The position numbers were made by a program, and so were the translations under genes. Under the pieces are notes generated by a model. It saw only the letters and a program-made list of their open reading frames with translations. It ran no database searches and had not been told where the DNA came from. Positions 51,501 through 63,000 of a stretch of DNA of 64,000 nt are shown here, piece by piece. The first letter of the stretch is position 1, and every line of letters starts with the position of its first letter. This DNA comes from Archilochus colubris (Eukaryota > Chordata > Aves > Apodiformes > Trochilidae), in NCBI GenBank assembly GCA_023079485.1, contig CM041083.1, forward strand, positions 111,083,554 through 111,147,553, given 5' to 3'.

Positions 51501-54500
51501 GTACCTTCCCTGTACAGTGTTCTCTCCAGTTTTATGACCAATAAGGATATAGGGATTTTGGTAAATATTACAAAAACTCGCCTGTTTCTAAATATGGTAC
51601 CAATCACAAAAGGGAAGCTGACTGTTCCCTCATATCAGCATGTTACCACTGTAATATAAAACTGACACAACTTTTCAGAAGCACACATACTTTCAATTTA
51701 CCATATATTTACTTTGTTGGAAGCACTGGCTGGTGTGCATTACTGTGAAACGTTAGTCTGCATGTTTTCATTTTGTCAGTGATCACTAACTGAGCAAACA
51801 CATAGAGAAGAGAAAATCTGACTCCTGGAGACTGTGAAGATGCTCAGTGAGTCAATTTATGAAGTGTACAGAACAGGTCTGTAACTCACTAAAAGCAAAT
51901 TACCAGCACATTTCTGCTGTTCATACCAAAATACCCGTAACCACGGAGTCTGAGAATACTCAGGATCACTGACTTGGTAAAACTCCACAGTCCTACTGTT
52001 CATAAGCACTTACATTTGAAACAACACGTATGTGCAAACAGCTGGAAAAACACAAACAGAGAAGACAGCAAAATCACAGTCATCTTTGTTTTGTAATCCC
52101 AGTTTAAATGAAGTGCAAGAATGCATCTAATATGGCAAAACCACAATGATTTAGGTTTCAGGGCTTCTAAACTTTGAAGTGAACCATTATCCCCACCAAA
52201 GCAAATTAAATGTTTCTGGAAGCCAAGGAACCATAAAAGGCTAATTTTCCACAAACTTAGGTCTGAAATGTCTGTATCATTCAGTGCAGTTACCCCGGTT
52301 TTCTATCCTTCCCATAATTTCTCTGCTCTCTCCCTCACTGTGAGATGCTCCTACCCTTCTCCCTTGCAACAAAGTAATCCATCTCATGTGCTGTCTGGGC
52401 CAGCTGGCCGGCTAGCCTGAGCAGATCTAAAAGAAGGCTGGTTAGCAGACAGACAACAAGAACAAATAAGCCATGCTTCCCTTAAGGCTAAGCAGTGACC
52501 CAAATCCATAATAATAATCAACGGCCAGAGCTACCCCTCTGCCTTTGTCATATTAAAATCAACATATTTGGAGGGACCTGAACAACCCAGCAGAGCACCT
52601 GAATGATGCTGGGCTGATGGACTTAGCATACACAAAAGGGACAAATACTGCTTTGGAGGCACCTTCCTTCAGAGCTCCTCTTTGTGAGAGGAACAGAACA
52701 CATCCATTAGGAAAGATACTATCCATCATGAGTTTCATAACAGGTTTGTCTGGTGATCCTTTGGCAGCTGTACAAATGCAGTTATGTTATTAATTTTTAA
52801 GGAAGGATTCTCCCACACCTGAAATGCAGCTGGAAGAAGCCAGAGAAAATTTAAGCCAAACAAGAAAAAATGTTTGGGAAGTGGTTAAGGGCAACAGAAT
52901 TGAAACTGACCAAAAGAATGAGATGCACAAAGTTGGTAAGTTACAGCAGATACAACCAGAAGCATCTAGAAAGGAATTTCACATTATCTGCAGAGAGTAA
53001 ATTTGTTCATTTGTTGAAAACTTAAGAGCTACAGAGAAAAAGAGTTATTTACAATACTGTCATGTTTATAATATGAGAGAGGAGGACACACTTAAGTTGA
53101 AGATCCCCACCCCAAAGATTTTATTGCCCAATTTGCTGACTTGCCAGTTTTACCTTTTCAAGCCACTGGAACTGTTGATCCTCAGCAACATAACAACTAC
53201 ACTGGCACAGCAAAACCTTAAAAAAAAAAAAAAAAAAAAAAAAAAGAAAGAAAGAAAGAAAGAAAGAAAAAAGTTGCATAACCAAGTGGTTTAAAGAGCA
53301 CAACAACAGCTTGCAATCAACATGAAGATGATGTGTGATGTGTCTGCAGTGAACAACTCGTTTGGTTTTTCTTGGGCTTCTTCAATTTTATTGCAATGAG
53401 AATTTTTTATTCACAATGGAGCTGAGGAATTCACACTGTCATACATCTTCTCTGTACTGAACTTAACAAGCCAGAACTTCAAACAGTTTAAAAGTGAGCA
53501 TAATGACTCTTCATATTTTTTATGAGATTTACCCAGAATTAATGCCTTATTGCCTAGGCAGGGTAGGGGGTAGATGAAGGTTGCTCTCTTTTTCAGAAAG
53601 CTAAAACACGGAAGAATTCAGGCAAAAGCCACTTACTGTTGGATCTGATATTAATCTGTAGAACAAACAGAAAGAATCTGTCAGGAGGATGTTTGTTGTA
53701 CTGGTTGTTCGACACCACTCGTTCCACAACTTCACAACTCCAACTACTTCCCAACATACAGAATCCAGAATAAAAGAAGACAGGAAAGCTGTAAAAAAAC
53801 AAAAAGAAAAAAATACTGTTAATTTATAAAGAACAAAATCTCTGTTCTACAAATAAATAGCCGATCTTAGATTATTCCTTTGAAATTTCAAGTTAAAAAA
53901 ATGGAATAACTTTTAATCAACATATATTTATTGACCTAATGTAGCAAAGGCAAAGAATGCATAACCTCAGCATGTCAAGACTTATATGATAAACAGCAGT
54001 TCTACATATAGACATCCCTAATATGTACTATTATGAGTTATATGATGACAGTCAACTTTAATTCCCTTAGTATACACCAAGGGTATAAATATTATGTCTC
54101 TGATACTTCTTGACACACCAGATATAACAGATTTCTAAAACTACAAAATACATCACTGAACGAGCAAGACATCACTATTAACTACTACTAATAATGCTAC
54201 TATTGTAATACTATTATGTAGTATATACTAATCTAATAATACTATTAATATTAATAATACTGGCTGTATGAGGTAAAGGTGAGACTATGTATAACTTAAT
54301 GGCAAAGGGATTTTGAATCAAATGTTCATTGATCAAATTACTGCCAAAAGCACTTGTTAAACAGAAATCACATCTAAAATTCCTGTAACTAGTTCTCTAT
54401 AAAAAAAATTGAACAAAGAAGTAGGTTAGCAGATTTAATTTTGATATAATCTAGATGTCATCTAGATGTGACCTGAATGTACAGAGAAAGTGCTATCTAA

Positions 54501-55576
54501 GGGCCTGGACAGTGTGTGTGGGGGAAGGGGAAAGGGTGTGTCAAGACTTTAGGCCTTTAGGAGTAAATAAACACCTACAATAAGGGCATGTTGAACAAAT
54601 GGAGAATTAAAATGTGAAAGGACTAATTGATGAAATAAATTAAAAAACAGTAAAAGAATAAAAACACTGTTCATTAAAAGATAACGAAACTACAGCTTTC
54701 AGGCCCATAATTCTACATCTTTGACAGATTCCCATCTCAAAACACTGACTACACTGAGCAATCTGATATTATTAGAAGGCGACTTTTGCCAATTAAGAAA
54801 TAATCTGGGCCAGTCCATCAAACTAAAGACAGGTAAGGGAAAGGGGAATGTCATTCCAACTAAAATCTAAACCATAGTTTGCTTCTGCCCTTCAACTAAA
54901 ACTATATATCATTTCACCCACTATCGTGATAAGAGGAACAAGCAGATGTAACAAAATCTTTTTTTTGACGCACCTTCAGCTTTTTCTGCGTTAAAGCTCC
55001 ACTTCCTAGACGAAGATCTAGACACTCTTAAGTGTCATTTTTACAGCTGAGATCAGCGCTAAAAACAGGCGACAGCAAACCGAGTGTGCCGCTAGACTTG
55101 TTTTCTTTTAACCCTTCGCTTTCTCCAATTCATCCAAGGACAACCCAAGCACCGGAATGTGATTTTCAGGCGTTCTTTTGGAAGCTCTCACACCTACCTG
55201 CGGCGTTATGTCCTATCGCTACGATCAATTTGGAGCACACAAGCTGCTCGTCGGCAGCGCTTTCGGCAGACTTCCAGGTCCACAGGACGTCGATCTCCCT
55301 GGCAAAAGATGCGGAGGGAAGTGGAGCTACCCCTATCCCTACTCATGCTCGGGCACAGCCCCGGACCAGGCCCCCTTGGGGAGTCCGGTGGCGGAGGGGA
55401 CGGCCGCGCCATGGCGGGGAGGAAAGCAGCCGAGATGCCCCGCGGGGCCGCTACCTTTTCTTCTCCAACTCCCTGCGAATCTCCCGGTCTTCGGGTGTCT
55501 CATCCCGGACCTCCTCCTCGTCGTCCACGCCAGCTCGGGACGGCGCCACCACCACCTCCCCGAAGAAAGTCGCCAT
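48585..55576 (-). CDS. PSMG1: Proteasome assembly chaperone 1 (PAC1), complete, 7 exons
   Basis: Seven coding exons on the minus strand: 55576-55455, 55298-55198, 53788-53637, 53216-53154, 50792-50594, 49832-49696 and 48659-48585. All introns are GT-AG and every phase joins, giving 849 nt and a 282-residue protein (human PSMG1 is 288). I recognise the family by MATFFGEVV at the start, ETPEDREIR in exon 1, CSKLIVAIGHNAA at about residues 62-74, KLWNEWCRTT at 94-103, CSCYVAEDQQ in exon 4, CCPLLEQPNIV at about 196-206, and the NNIYI end. In the known family, PSMG1 pairs with PSMG2 and scaffolds alpha-ring formation of the 20S proteasome in the cytosol. The chosen ATG has a strong context (G at -3, G at +4) and lies in a CpG island. 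Exon 2 is diverged upstream of CSK compared with mammals. No frameshift or early stop is seen. Confidence 0.97.
48660..49695 (-). other. PSMG1 intron 6
   Basis: AT-rich intron with a GT donor at 49695-49694 and an AG acceptor just before 48659. I see no repeat family, RNA gene or second coding segment inside it. Confidence 0.8.
49833..50593 (-). other. PSMG1 intron 5
   Basis: The donor is GTATTT after the codon-splitting G of exon 5, and the acceptor is TTTTTAG before exon 6. The split codon is G|TT (Val). No internal gene is seen. Confidence 0.8.
50793..53153 (-). other. PSMG1 intron 4
   Basis: Largest intron of the gene (2361 bp), with donor GTAAAA and acceptor TTGTTCAG. It contains a degenerate TTACAAAATATG repeat (51341-51412). 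No CR1, LTR or structural RNA is recognised in the rest. Confidence 0.8.
51341..51412. repeat. Degenerate TTACAAAATATG tandem repeat
   Basis: Five to six imperfect copies of a 10-13 base AT-rich unit lie inside PSMG1 intron 4. Open frames through it have no protein significance. Confidence 0.7.
53220..53273. repeat. A(26) + (GAAA)n microsatellite forming a splice-site pyrimidine tract
   Basis: 54 consecutive purines on the plus strand: 26 A, then GAAA units. On the PSMG1 sense strand this is an uninterrupted polypyrimidine run (CTTT units, then T) that ends one base before the AAG acceptor of exon 4 (exon starts at 53216). The repeat therefore takes the place of the normal polypyrimidine tract. 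Confidence 0.9.
53789..55197 (-). other. PSMG1 intron 2
   Basis: 1409-bp intron with donor GTAGGT at 55197 and acceptor TTTTACAG before 53788. It contains a TAC/TAA-type AT-rich simple region (about 54178-54264). Nothing else is recognised. Confidence 0.8.
54178..54264. repeat. Low-complexity ACT/AAT trinucleotide region
   Basis: Runs of ACT, AAT and TAT units with interruptions. This is a decayed trinucleotide microsatellite inside PSMG1 intron 2. Confidence 0.6.
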
Positions 55577-56060
55577 CTCCTCCGCTCGCCCCGCCCGGCC
55601 GCTCTGTATGGCCGCCGCCGCCACCGCCCAGTTCCGCTCCGCCCGGGGACGCTCTGGTTCCGCAGACCATAGAGAGTGCCGCCGGAGACCTCCCCGGGAG
55701 CCGGTACCGAGCTCGGGTTGCCCGAACCGGCGGCTTCCGAGCTCCGGCCCAGAAGCGGGAGGGCAGCGGACTCCCCTGCCGCCCTCCTCTTGCCCTACGC
55801 CGCCGTACCAACCACCGAGGGTGGCAGCGGAGGTTCCGCTCTAGGAGGCTGGGGTAGCGGGGGAAGAGCGGGGAAGGTGAGGGCCCCCAGCATGGAGGAG
55901 GGGGCACCCCCGCTCCCTTCACACCCCGCGGGATTCCCGTGGGCTTCTCTACCCCCACAGGGGGGCTGGGGGACCGCGACCGAAGAACGAGGCGGGGCTG
56001 TGGCCCCGGGGCAGGGGACACCGGGAGCTGGTGTTGGGGGGGGGGAGAGGGAGGTGAAAG
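55380..56060 (-). promoter_or_regulatory. CpG island / PSMG1 promoter
   Basis: This is a dense run of CpG dinucleotides in an otherwise AT-rich region. It covers PSMG1 exon 1 and about 480 bases upstream. GC-box-like CCCGCCC/CCGCCC motifs and ETS-like TTCCG cores are visible, and no TATA box is seen near the start codon. This is the usual architecture of a housekeeping promoter. The long reading frames on both strands here are GC-composition artefacts. The transcription start is not resolved. Confidence 0.85.
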
Positions 56061-58918
56061 GCAGCGCAGGTGTGCAAATAAGCGTACAGGGAGGTTACGG
56101 TTTCAGGTATAGCTTTACTTTGATCCACTTCTACAGGTACATCGTAAAAGTCTTTAATAGTAAAGAATTTGATTCTTCTACCCCTCTGTCCTGCACTTAA
56201 TAAAGAGTATTTCCCTCTGTCCCTGCTGCCCAGCCGCTTGTTCAGTTCTCCAGATTCAGGTCCTGCTTTAAAACAAACAGAAACACCCCCTCCTCCACCC
56301 TGCGCCCCTTCCCACCCCTCAAGAAAAAGCAAAGCTTACCAATGCAGTGCATTAAGCAGCTTTAAATAAAGATACTATTTTTACAGGTCTACTAAATCAC
56401 TTTGATTCCCTGAGTACAGCTAGACCAAATAAAGAATGGTGACAGGTTAAATTTACCAGGCAGATGAAATGACTGCTTTCTGCAAGGTTTAAAAGAGCCA
56501 GTTCTGATAAGGTAAGCATGCTCACTGACATAAATAAATAAATACATAAATTCTAACTCTTGGAGGATGAAAGAGTGAAAATGTCTCTTTCCAGTTTAAT
56601 AATTTCCCCTCCTAATGGCTCTTTGGAACCTGTCTGTATGTATAAAATCAGGAAATACAAAACAGCATTTTCTTTGCTTATACAATATAAGTGTTACAGT
56701 CCCCAGGCCAGCAATTTCCTCTTACACGTAAATACAGAGACCAGAACCTTCTCCCAGCTCTCGGGGATCACCGTGAACACGTAGTGCATGAGTGCAGGAA
56801 GACAGAGAATACAACATCTCAGTAAGGGTGGGAAAGAAAACTGTATTTTTTAATCTAAGCTTGAATGAGAAATACAAACCTACAGCTCAATTTTAGTTAA
56901 ACTTGAAGATTACTAAAAACTCTGATGTTCACTTAAGAACTAGTATACCAGTATTTATCCCTACACTGGAAGGTTACCATTCCATTGGATCATAGGCAGC
57001 TGCTGAACAATTAATTCTGATTATGGATACTGTTTATGGATAATATAAAAATAGCCATTGACTTACTCTCTTTTAACAAAATTGCCCCTCAAAGGTATGA
57101 TACACAAAGCCACCTCAAAGTTTCATCATTAAACACAACTGCGTTCATATTTTAGAAACCAACTTAAAGAATTCAGATAAACATGTTATCTTGAATGTAA
57201 AAAATTGTACCGAGTCATATTAAGGATTGCACTATAAATAAAGATAATTCCTGGGGCAAGAATGATACAAACTAGGTTATTTTTGAACTTCATACTGAAG
57301 TTTTAAAAGGAAAAAAAAAAAAAAAAAAGATTTCTCTATACCGAGGTAACATTCCAGATATCAAAATGTCATGGTGGTGAATACACCTTTTGGCACATAA
57401 CGCACATAATGTCAGTGATGCTGGGGAAGTGTTTCTTGCTGATCAGCATGTGAGACTCCCTTTTCCAGTAACTCACTGCCATTTCTGCAGCAAGTTCTGG
57501 CACCTGTGATTGCAATTATGCACTAACTTCATCCCCCAAAACCCCCAACCCTTCCAGATGCTACTACCAGACCAGTCTGCTGGAAAACGAATTCACAAAC
57601 TTGCTATTTCAGTTAATTTAGCTGGGTTAGGATACATATAGTATTCTAACATATCTCTTACTGAATGATGAAATCAGGAAACACCAAGTCTTCCTAAGAG
57701 TGAGAAAGTGAACCAGCAGAGCAGAGGGAGGAAATCTAGAGTGAAGAGTGGGGAAGAAGTGGAGATAACTAAGTGGCTGGTGTTGGACTGAAGGCATTAA
57801 TGGTACGTCAGGGTTTAGATGGCCTAAATGTTCTTGTAGTTGCCACATGGCCGATCAAGAATTCACACACTTTTCCCTGGAGAAATCTGCTCCCATCTTC
57901 TACATGAGTATTATTACTTGTCAGAAACAGCCACCTCAAACATTTAAAAAATAGGAGATGTACTGCAATAATCAGAAAGTGGTAAGGTTTAATCAATGTG
58001 AAGTCTAACATTAAAGCACTTTAAAGTTTTATGGAAGAACAACAGAAATGTAGCAAAAAGGTCTGGAATGTAAAAATCCTGCACCTCAAGCTTTTCACGC
58101 ATAAAGAAAACAGAACAAGTGTTTTGTTTGTTTTTCTATTTTATAAAGAAAACACACAAAACCCCTTAGGCCCAAGAGTTCACCTGCATTTCATATTTTT
58201 AAGTTTACAGTATAGAAGTCACATTAATGATGATAGTACTACCTGTCTGCATAAATCCTCTTTTCCCCAGCACCGATATGCCCTTTTAATTGGCAAATAT
58301 GCTTTTTTGACTGGTAACTGGTCCTAGTTGCATGTTATCAACAATGGAAGTACGGAACATTTAACTCTGTACTCATACAAGCTGTAGAGTTATTAGCCTA
58401 GTGGCCATTCATTACTTATTTGATGCAATGCTAGCATCTGCCAGATTTCTATAGTGTACAGTATAATTTATAAGCCTGTTACTATTGTATATCATTTTAC
58501 ACAGCATTAGAGATGTTTGAAATCTGTTCTTGAATGTTGTATGACCTAGGTAGTATTCCATTGCAGCACCCATAACAATAATACTCAACATACTGCTATT
58601 AACCTGTTGCGCAGTGTTTTAACATTTTTTTTAACTCTTGCTATATGTAATAAAATACCAGTAAAGACAAAAAATTGCCCCTATAATGAGGCACATTTTG
58701 GCATCTGTGCTAAATGCTGCTACATGGGCAGGCAAGTGCAAGTCAAAGTATGAAAAGGAGTAAGTCATCATCTAATCACATTCATAACTTTTTCATAGAA
58801 AAATATAAATATATTCCCTGAAATGTAGGACAAAGAAGAGCCAGCATCCGTCATGAGTTCTAGTGCTATTACCATTAAAAAAAAAAAAAAAAAAGTGGGC
58901 TGGCTTTTCCTTTTAAGG
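56061..58918 (-). other. BRWD1 3' UTR / spacer to PSMG1 promoter
   Basis: 2.9 kb between the PSMG1 CpG island and the BRWD1 stop. On the sense strand I saw no AATAAA. ATTAAA variants occur at 58290-58285, 57993-57988 and near 56850, so the BRWD1 transcript end is undetermined. A-runs at about 57310-57328 and 58876-58894 (T-runs on the sense strand) are simple repeats. No independent gene is seen. Confidence 0.5.
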
Positions 58919-60066
58919 TTATGTTTCACAATCTACATCATCTAAACCTCTCTCATCATCATCGTCGCAGTTGTCGTATCTCACAGTCCGTCTGCCGCAG
59001 TTCCGAGTTCTGATCTTAGAACGCCGATTCGCTCTTCTGTATTTGGTGTAATCCAAATCTTCAGAGTCATTTTCCTTGTTAGGTTTCCGACGTTTCCTTC
59101 GCTGGGGTCTTTTGGAAGGTGCAAGTGAGTTGGAATTGGTAATTTCTTTTCTAATGGTTTCCGATTTCCTTTTCCTCTTTCTTGTTCCTGCGGCGTCACT
59201 AGAGATACTGTTATCAGTTCCAGAGTCTGAATCAGAAAAACAATTGAAAGTGGCTTTTGAACTTCCTGCAGTCCCAGGTGCTTCCACATTCTCTGATCCT
59301 GAGCTTTTTTCATCTTTCTTTCCCCCTGTTTCGGATTCTGCTGTTTCATTTAAGTCATCCAGTATTTTCGATCTTTTGAAAGAAGCTCTAGATTTTTTAC
59401 TTGATACCTCTCTGGTATTATTAGTTTTATGCTTAGCTAAGTCAGAATCTCTCTCCTCTTCAGAGCTGCTCATACAATGCTTGTGGGCTGAAGCTGACTG
59501 ACAAGAACTTCCTGAGTTCCTCCCATTTTCCATGTTGTGATTTGTGGAATTCTCCTCTGAAGAGCTGCATTCAAAATTTTTAAGAGCTGCAGCACAGCCT
59601 GTTTTGTGTGCCTGCTTGTGGTTACTGTCATTCTGCTTCTGAGTCACTTTTATCTCTACCTCAGATTCTGTTTTTTCATTCTCAGACTCACTGATGTATT
59701 TTCTTTTAGGAGCAGATGATTCAGGGCAGGGCAGTTTTTTTCTGCCAGAGAGCTGTTCTCCCTCATTTTCAGACTTTAAGCAAGTATCTATCTCCAAACT
59801 GCTGATCAATTTCTTCCTGGCTGCTGCAGACATATTGCCATGAAGCTGCCTTTTGTTTTTTTTTACTGTGGAAGCACTTTCTGAACTTGATAATTCTTCC
59901 TTTGTATCACTCATTATCTTAATCTTATTAGCTGCCAAAGTGGCACATCTGCGTGGATTTTTCTTCTCAGTCACATTAGACAGCTTTATGTGTTTCTTGT
60001 AGTTGATGATACATGTCCTGCTCCTGAGCACTTTTGCGTTTTGTCCAGCCTCCTCCAATGCTGATT
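58919..60066 (-). CDS. BRWD1: BRWD1 terminal coding exon (copy B of duplicated unit)
   Basis: The acceptor is TTTTGTAG before 60066, followed by 1148 coding bases to the TAA stop. It encodes 381 residues after the split Glu. The N-terminal two thirds has a basic stretch (NYKKHIKLSNVTEKK) and several SSSEE-type acidic phosphosite-like clusters. The C-terminal third (about 59400-58919) is the unit repeated in the upstream exon. It continues into KRPQRRKRRKPN, DLDYTKYRRANRRSK, GRRTVRY and an acidic end. No ATG start is implied, since the exon is internal to the gene's reading frame. Confidence 0.85.
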
Positions 60067-63000
60067 CTACAAAATAAAGATTTAAAAGTTCTTTTTTGTA
60101 ATTAAATTCCTGAAATCATTACTTAAGCACAAACACTACCACCTTTAATAAGACTGACAGAAGCATTTTTTTTTTTTTGTTATATAGAATTTACCTTAAG
60201 TCTTTACTAAAAATACAACGAGCCAGTCCCAGGCTTTTAACTTTACTTTTAACTCTGAGATAATGGAAATGTTTGCAAGTAGCATTCTTTAGCATCACTC
60301 TAATAACTAGGTTAAAAATTGTAAACCACCCAACTTGGCAATCAAATTATCTTGTATTACTAGTACTTCCATCATTATAAGCTACCATTTCCTAACTAGA
60401 AATAACTTTCAAAATTAACTATTACACATTACAGACAGATTATATCTTATGTAGCCATAAGCCCTGAACGGAACAATTTTAGAACTGTTTCTAAATCACA
60501 TCCATAAAAAACATTTAAAATGTTCAGTTTCTTAGTGACTTAAAATGGTAAGATTGCTTCTGGCAGTGAAATGTTCCATTCAATGTTATTTTTAATATAG
60601 CACTTGGTTCTTATGTTGGATTTCAAAATAAATATTCAATCTGTAAAGCACATGAACAATGATATGAAGATCAGTGGTTTAAACTTTCACCTTCTAAATA
60701 AAACAGAGTTACAAATAGGCATCTATAAAAATTAAAAGCGGAGGTTCTTGAAGTAAACTTAATTGCACAGACCCGAAAAAAAGCAACAAAATTTTGCTAT
60801 TTTAGCAGAAATGTATTTTATAAAGTTAGTTTTCCCAAGACTGTTGCCCAGCCTATGCACTTTAAATGTAGTATATACATTATTTTTAAAATAACCAATG
60901 CAAAGTTACCACATAAAATGCTAAGATGGGTAACTGCATAGTATATATCTAGTGTCATATATATACACACATATATTTGAAAATAGATATTAAATAAATA
61001 TGTACCTATAAGTATGTCTTAATATAAAAATACACATGTACTCCAGCAGTAACTTTCAGAAGTAAAAACAAGTTTAGGTTGCTATTTCCAATTAACTATC
61101 AGCCTCTTTAGAAAAGAGCAATAAATGCATCAGTTTTGCAAATCACAGCCAATCCAAGCTGTCCTAAGAGCACATCTATTGTGACATCTATTGGCTGCCA
61201 AGGAGAAAAGTAAGCTAGAAAGGGTAATCTGTTAATTTAAAAATTATTATGTACCTGTGGTAACATCCCAAATTAGATTATATAAACTTGAAATGGAAAA
61301 TAAATGTTGTGTTTTACAGCAAACAGTGTCCAAAGCTAGCTCTCAGTTCATATAAAGGACAGCTAATGTTTCCAGAAAACAGCAGAGGGAAAACCTGACA
61401 ACTTAAAGAAAATAAAATGCCTTCAAGTAACTTGCCTATACAGGACACTGTATAAGACAATGATACGTGGCCCTTTCATGTGAATGGAATCTCAAATTTG
61501 GTCCCATGTCTTTAAATATTCTTTTCTTTGACCATTCTTCCAGCTCATGCTGTAAATACAGTATTAACTTTTTTACTAAATTAACAGTATCCTGATCCCT
61601 CTAGGCCAATGACTGTGTCATGAGACCCAAACAATGCAAGTCTTCATTACTGTATCTTACCTCTACTGATTTTTTAAAAAAAGATATTTCATGGCCTCAT
61701 ATAAATTTAATGATACTCACCCTCACCCCATAATTACTCAAAGGATTCCCCTCTTAAGGGCTTCTTAATTAGGTTTTAGAGTTTAAAAAAGGCATCAGCT
61801 TAAAAATTGTGGCAAAACAAAAAACCTGACATTCTGCTGTATGCACAAGTAAACATTCGGGTGGCTATACAGGGGAGGGAATGTTAAACGTTTTGTACAA
61901 AGATTGCTCCAGGATAAATGAGTCCCCCTTAAAGCTAAAACAGATATTAAAAGTAAAAAACTATGTTGTTTATTTTCTTACTGATTCTCATTAAAATATT
62001 TCAGAATGTTATTATCATCATTAGCAACTGCAGCCCTTGGCAACTCATTAATAATACATATTAACACTTGCCAATGTTTGGCACCAGCTGCACATGGAAA
62101 ACTATGCTGAATTTGGTTTTATGATCCTAGTTGGATGAACACTGAATACTGAAGCAGCTACAGCCATAGTAAAAGGATAAGAATTAAAAAAAAAAAAATG
62201 TTTAGGAGACAAAATGTGAGTGAGAGATGTTTTGCTCCAAGTCACAGATGTATGACAAATTTAACATTTCAACCCATGGCACAAAAGGTACAATACAGCA
62301 CAAGCCACACTTCAACCAGCGTGTTAAAGACTTGGCTAGGAGAGAAACCAAATTTTCATTGAGCTTTAAAACACTACAATATTAACTGTTAGAAAATCCA
62401 TGTTACATTCAAAGGACAAGCTACTGAAGTAAAGGATCAGTGTTGGCTACCCAGGACGAGATTCTAATTTCATGGGAAATATTTCCACACAAAAAGGAAA
62501 AAAAAAATTAAAGTCTGGTTTTTCCCTTAACAATGAGGTGTTAAACAAATTTGGTAAGGGAAATGCTACAAATTGCCTACTCCAAAAGCTACAGATTCCT
62601 AAACTAGATGAAGTATTTGTGTACAAATACCTTCCCTTTTTTCTATATTAAGTCTTATCAAAACTTCTGAAAGTAATGGTACTAGTCTCAAAAAATAACA
62701 AACCCCAAGTTTTGACCCAGGAGTTTTGACATATGAAGCACAATGAACTAAGATTTTTAAATTCTATAAAGCAATTAAAAGATTCCCCTCCCTAGTTTTA
62801 GGAAGTGACTGTGGCAATGTGGTTCTGGGTAAGACTAGAGCTCAATAGCCAGTTATAGTTAAAATTCCTAAGGAGTTTTTAGAAGTCTGTAATCTGGTCT
62901 CTGTGCCTCAGTGACACATTTGGAAGGATTAGACTTAATGCCAACTTCTGAACAGTCTTTCAAATTCCAAGTCAGAACTAATTCCCTAGTAATTTGAAGA

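Noticed and set aside
55032..55857. Long plus-strand reading frames (up to 270 codons) across the PSMG1 promoter
   Set aside because: They are antisense to PSMG1 exons 1-2 in GC-rich DNA, match no family and overlap each other in three frames. They are compositional shadows.
58919..60058. Terminal BRWD1 exon considered as a free-standing intronless gene
   Set aside because: There is no ATG at the left end of the frame (it begins at TTG). A TTTTGTAG acceptor lies at 60067-60074, and phase matches the upstream exon, so it is an internal-to-terminal exon.
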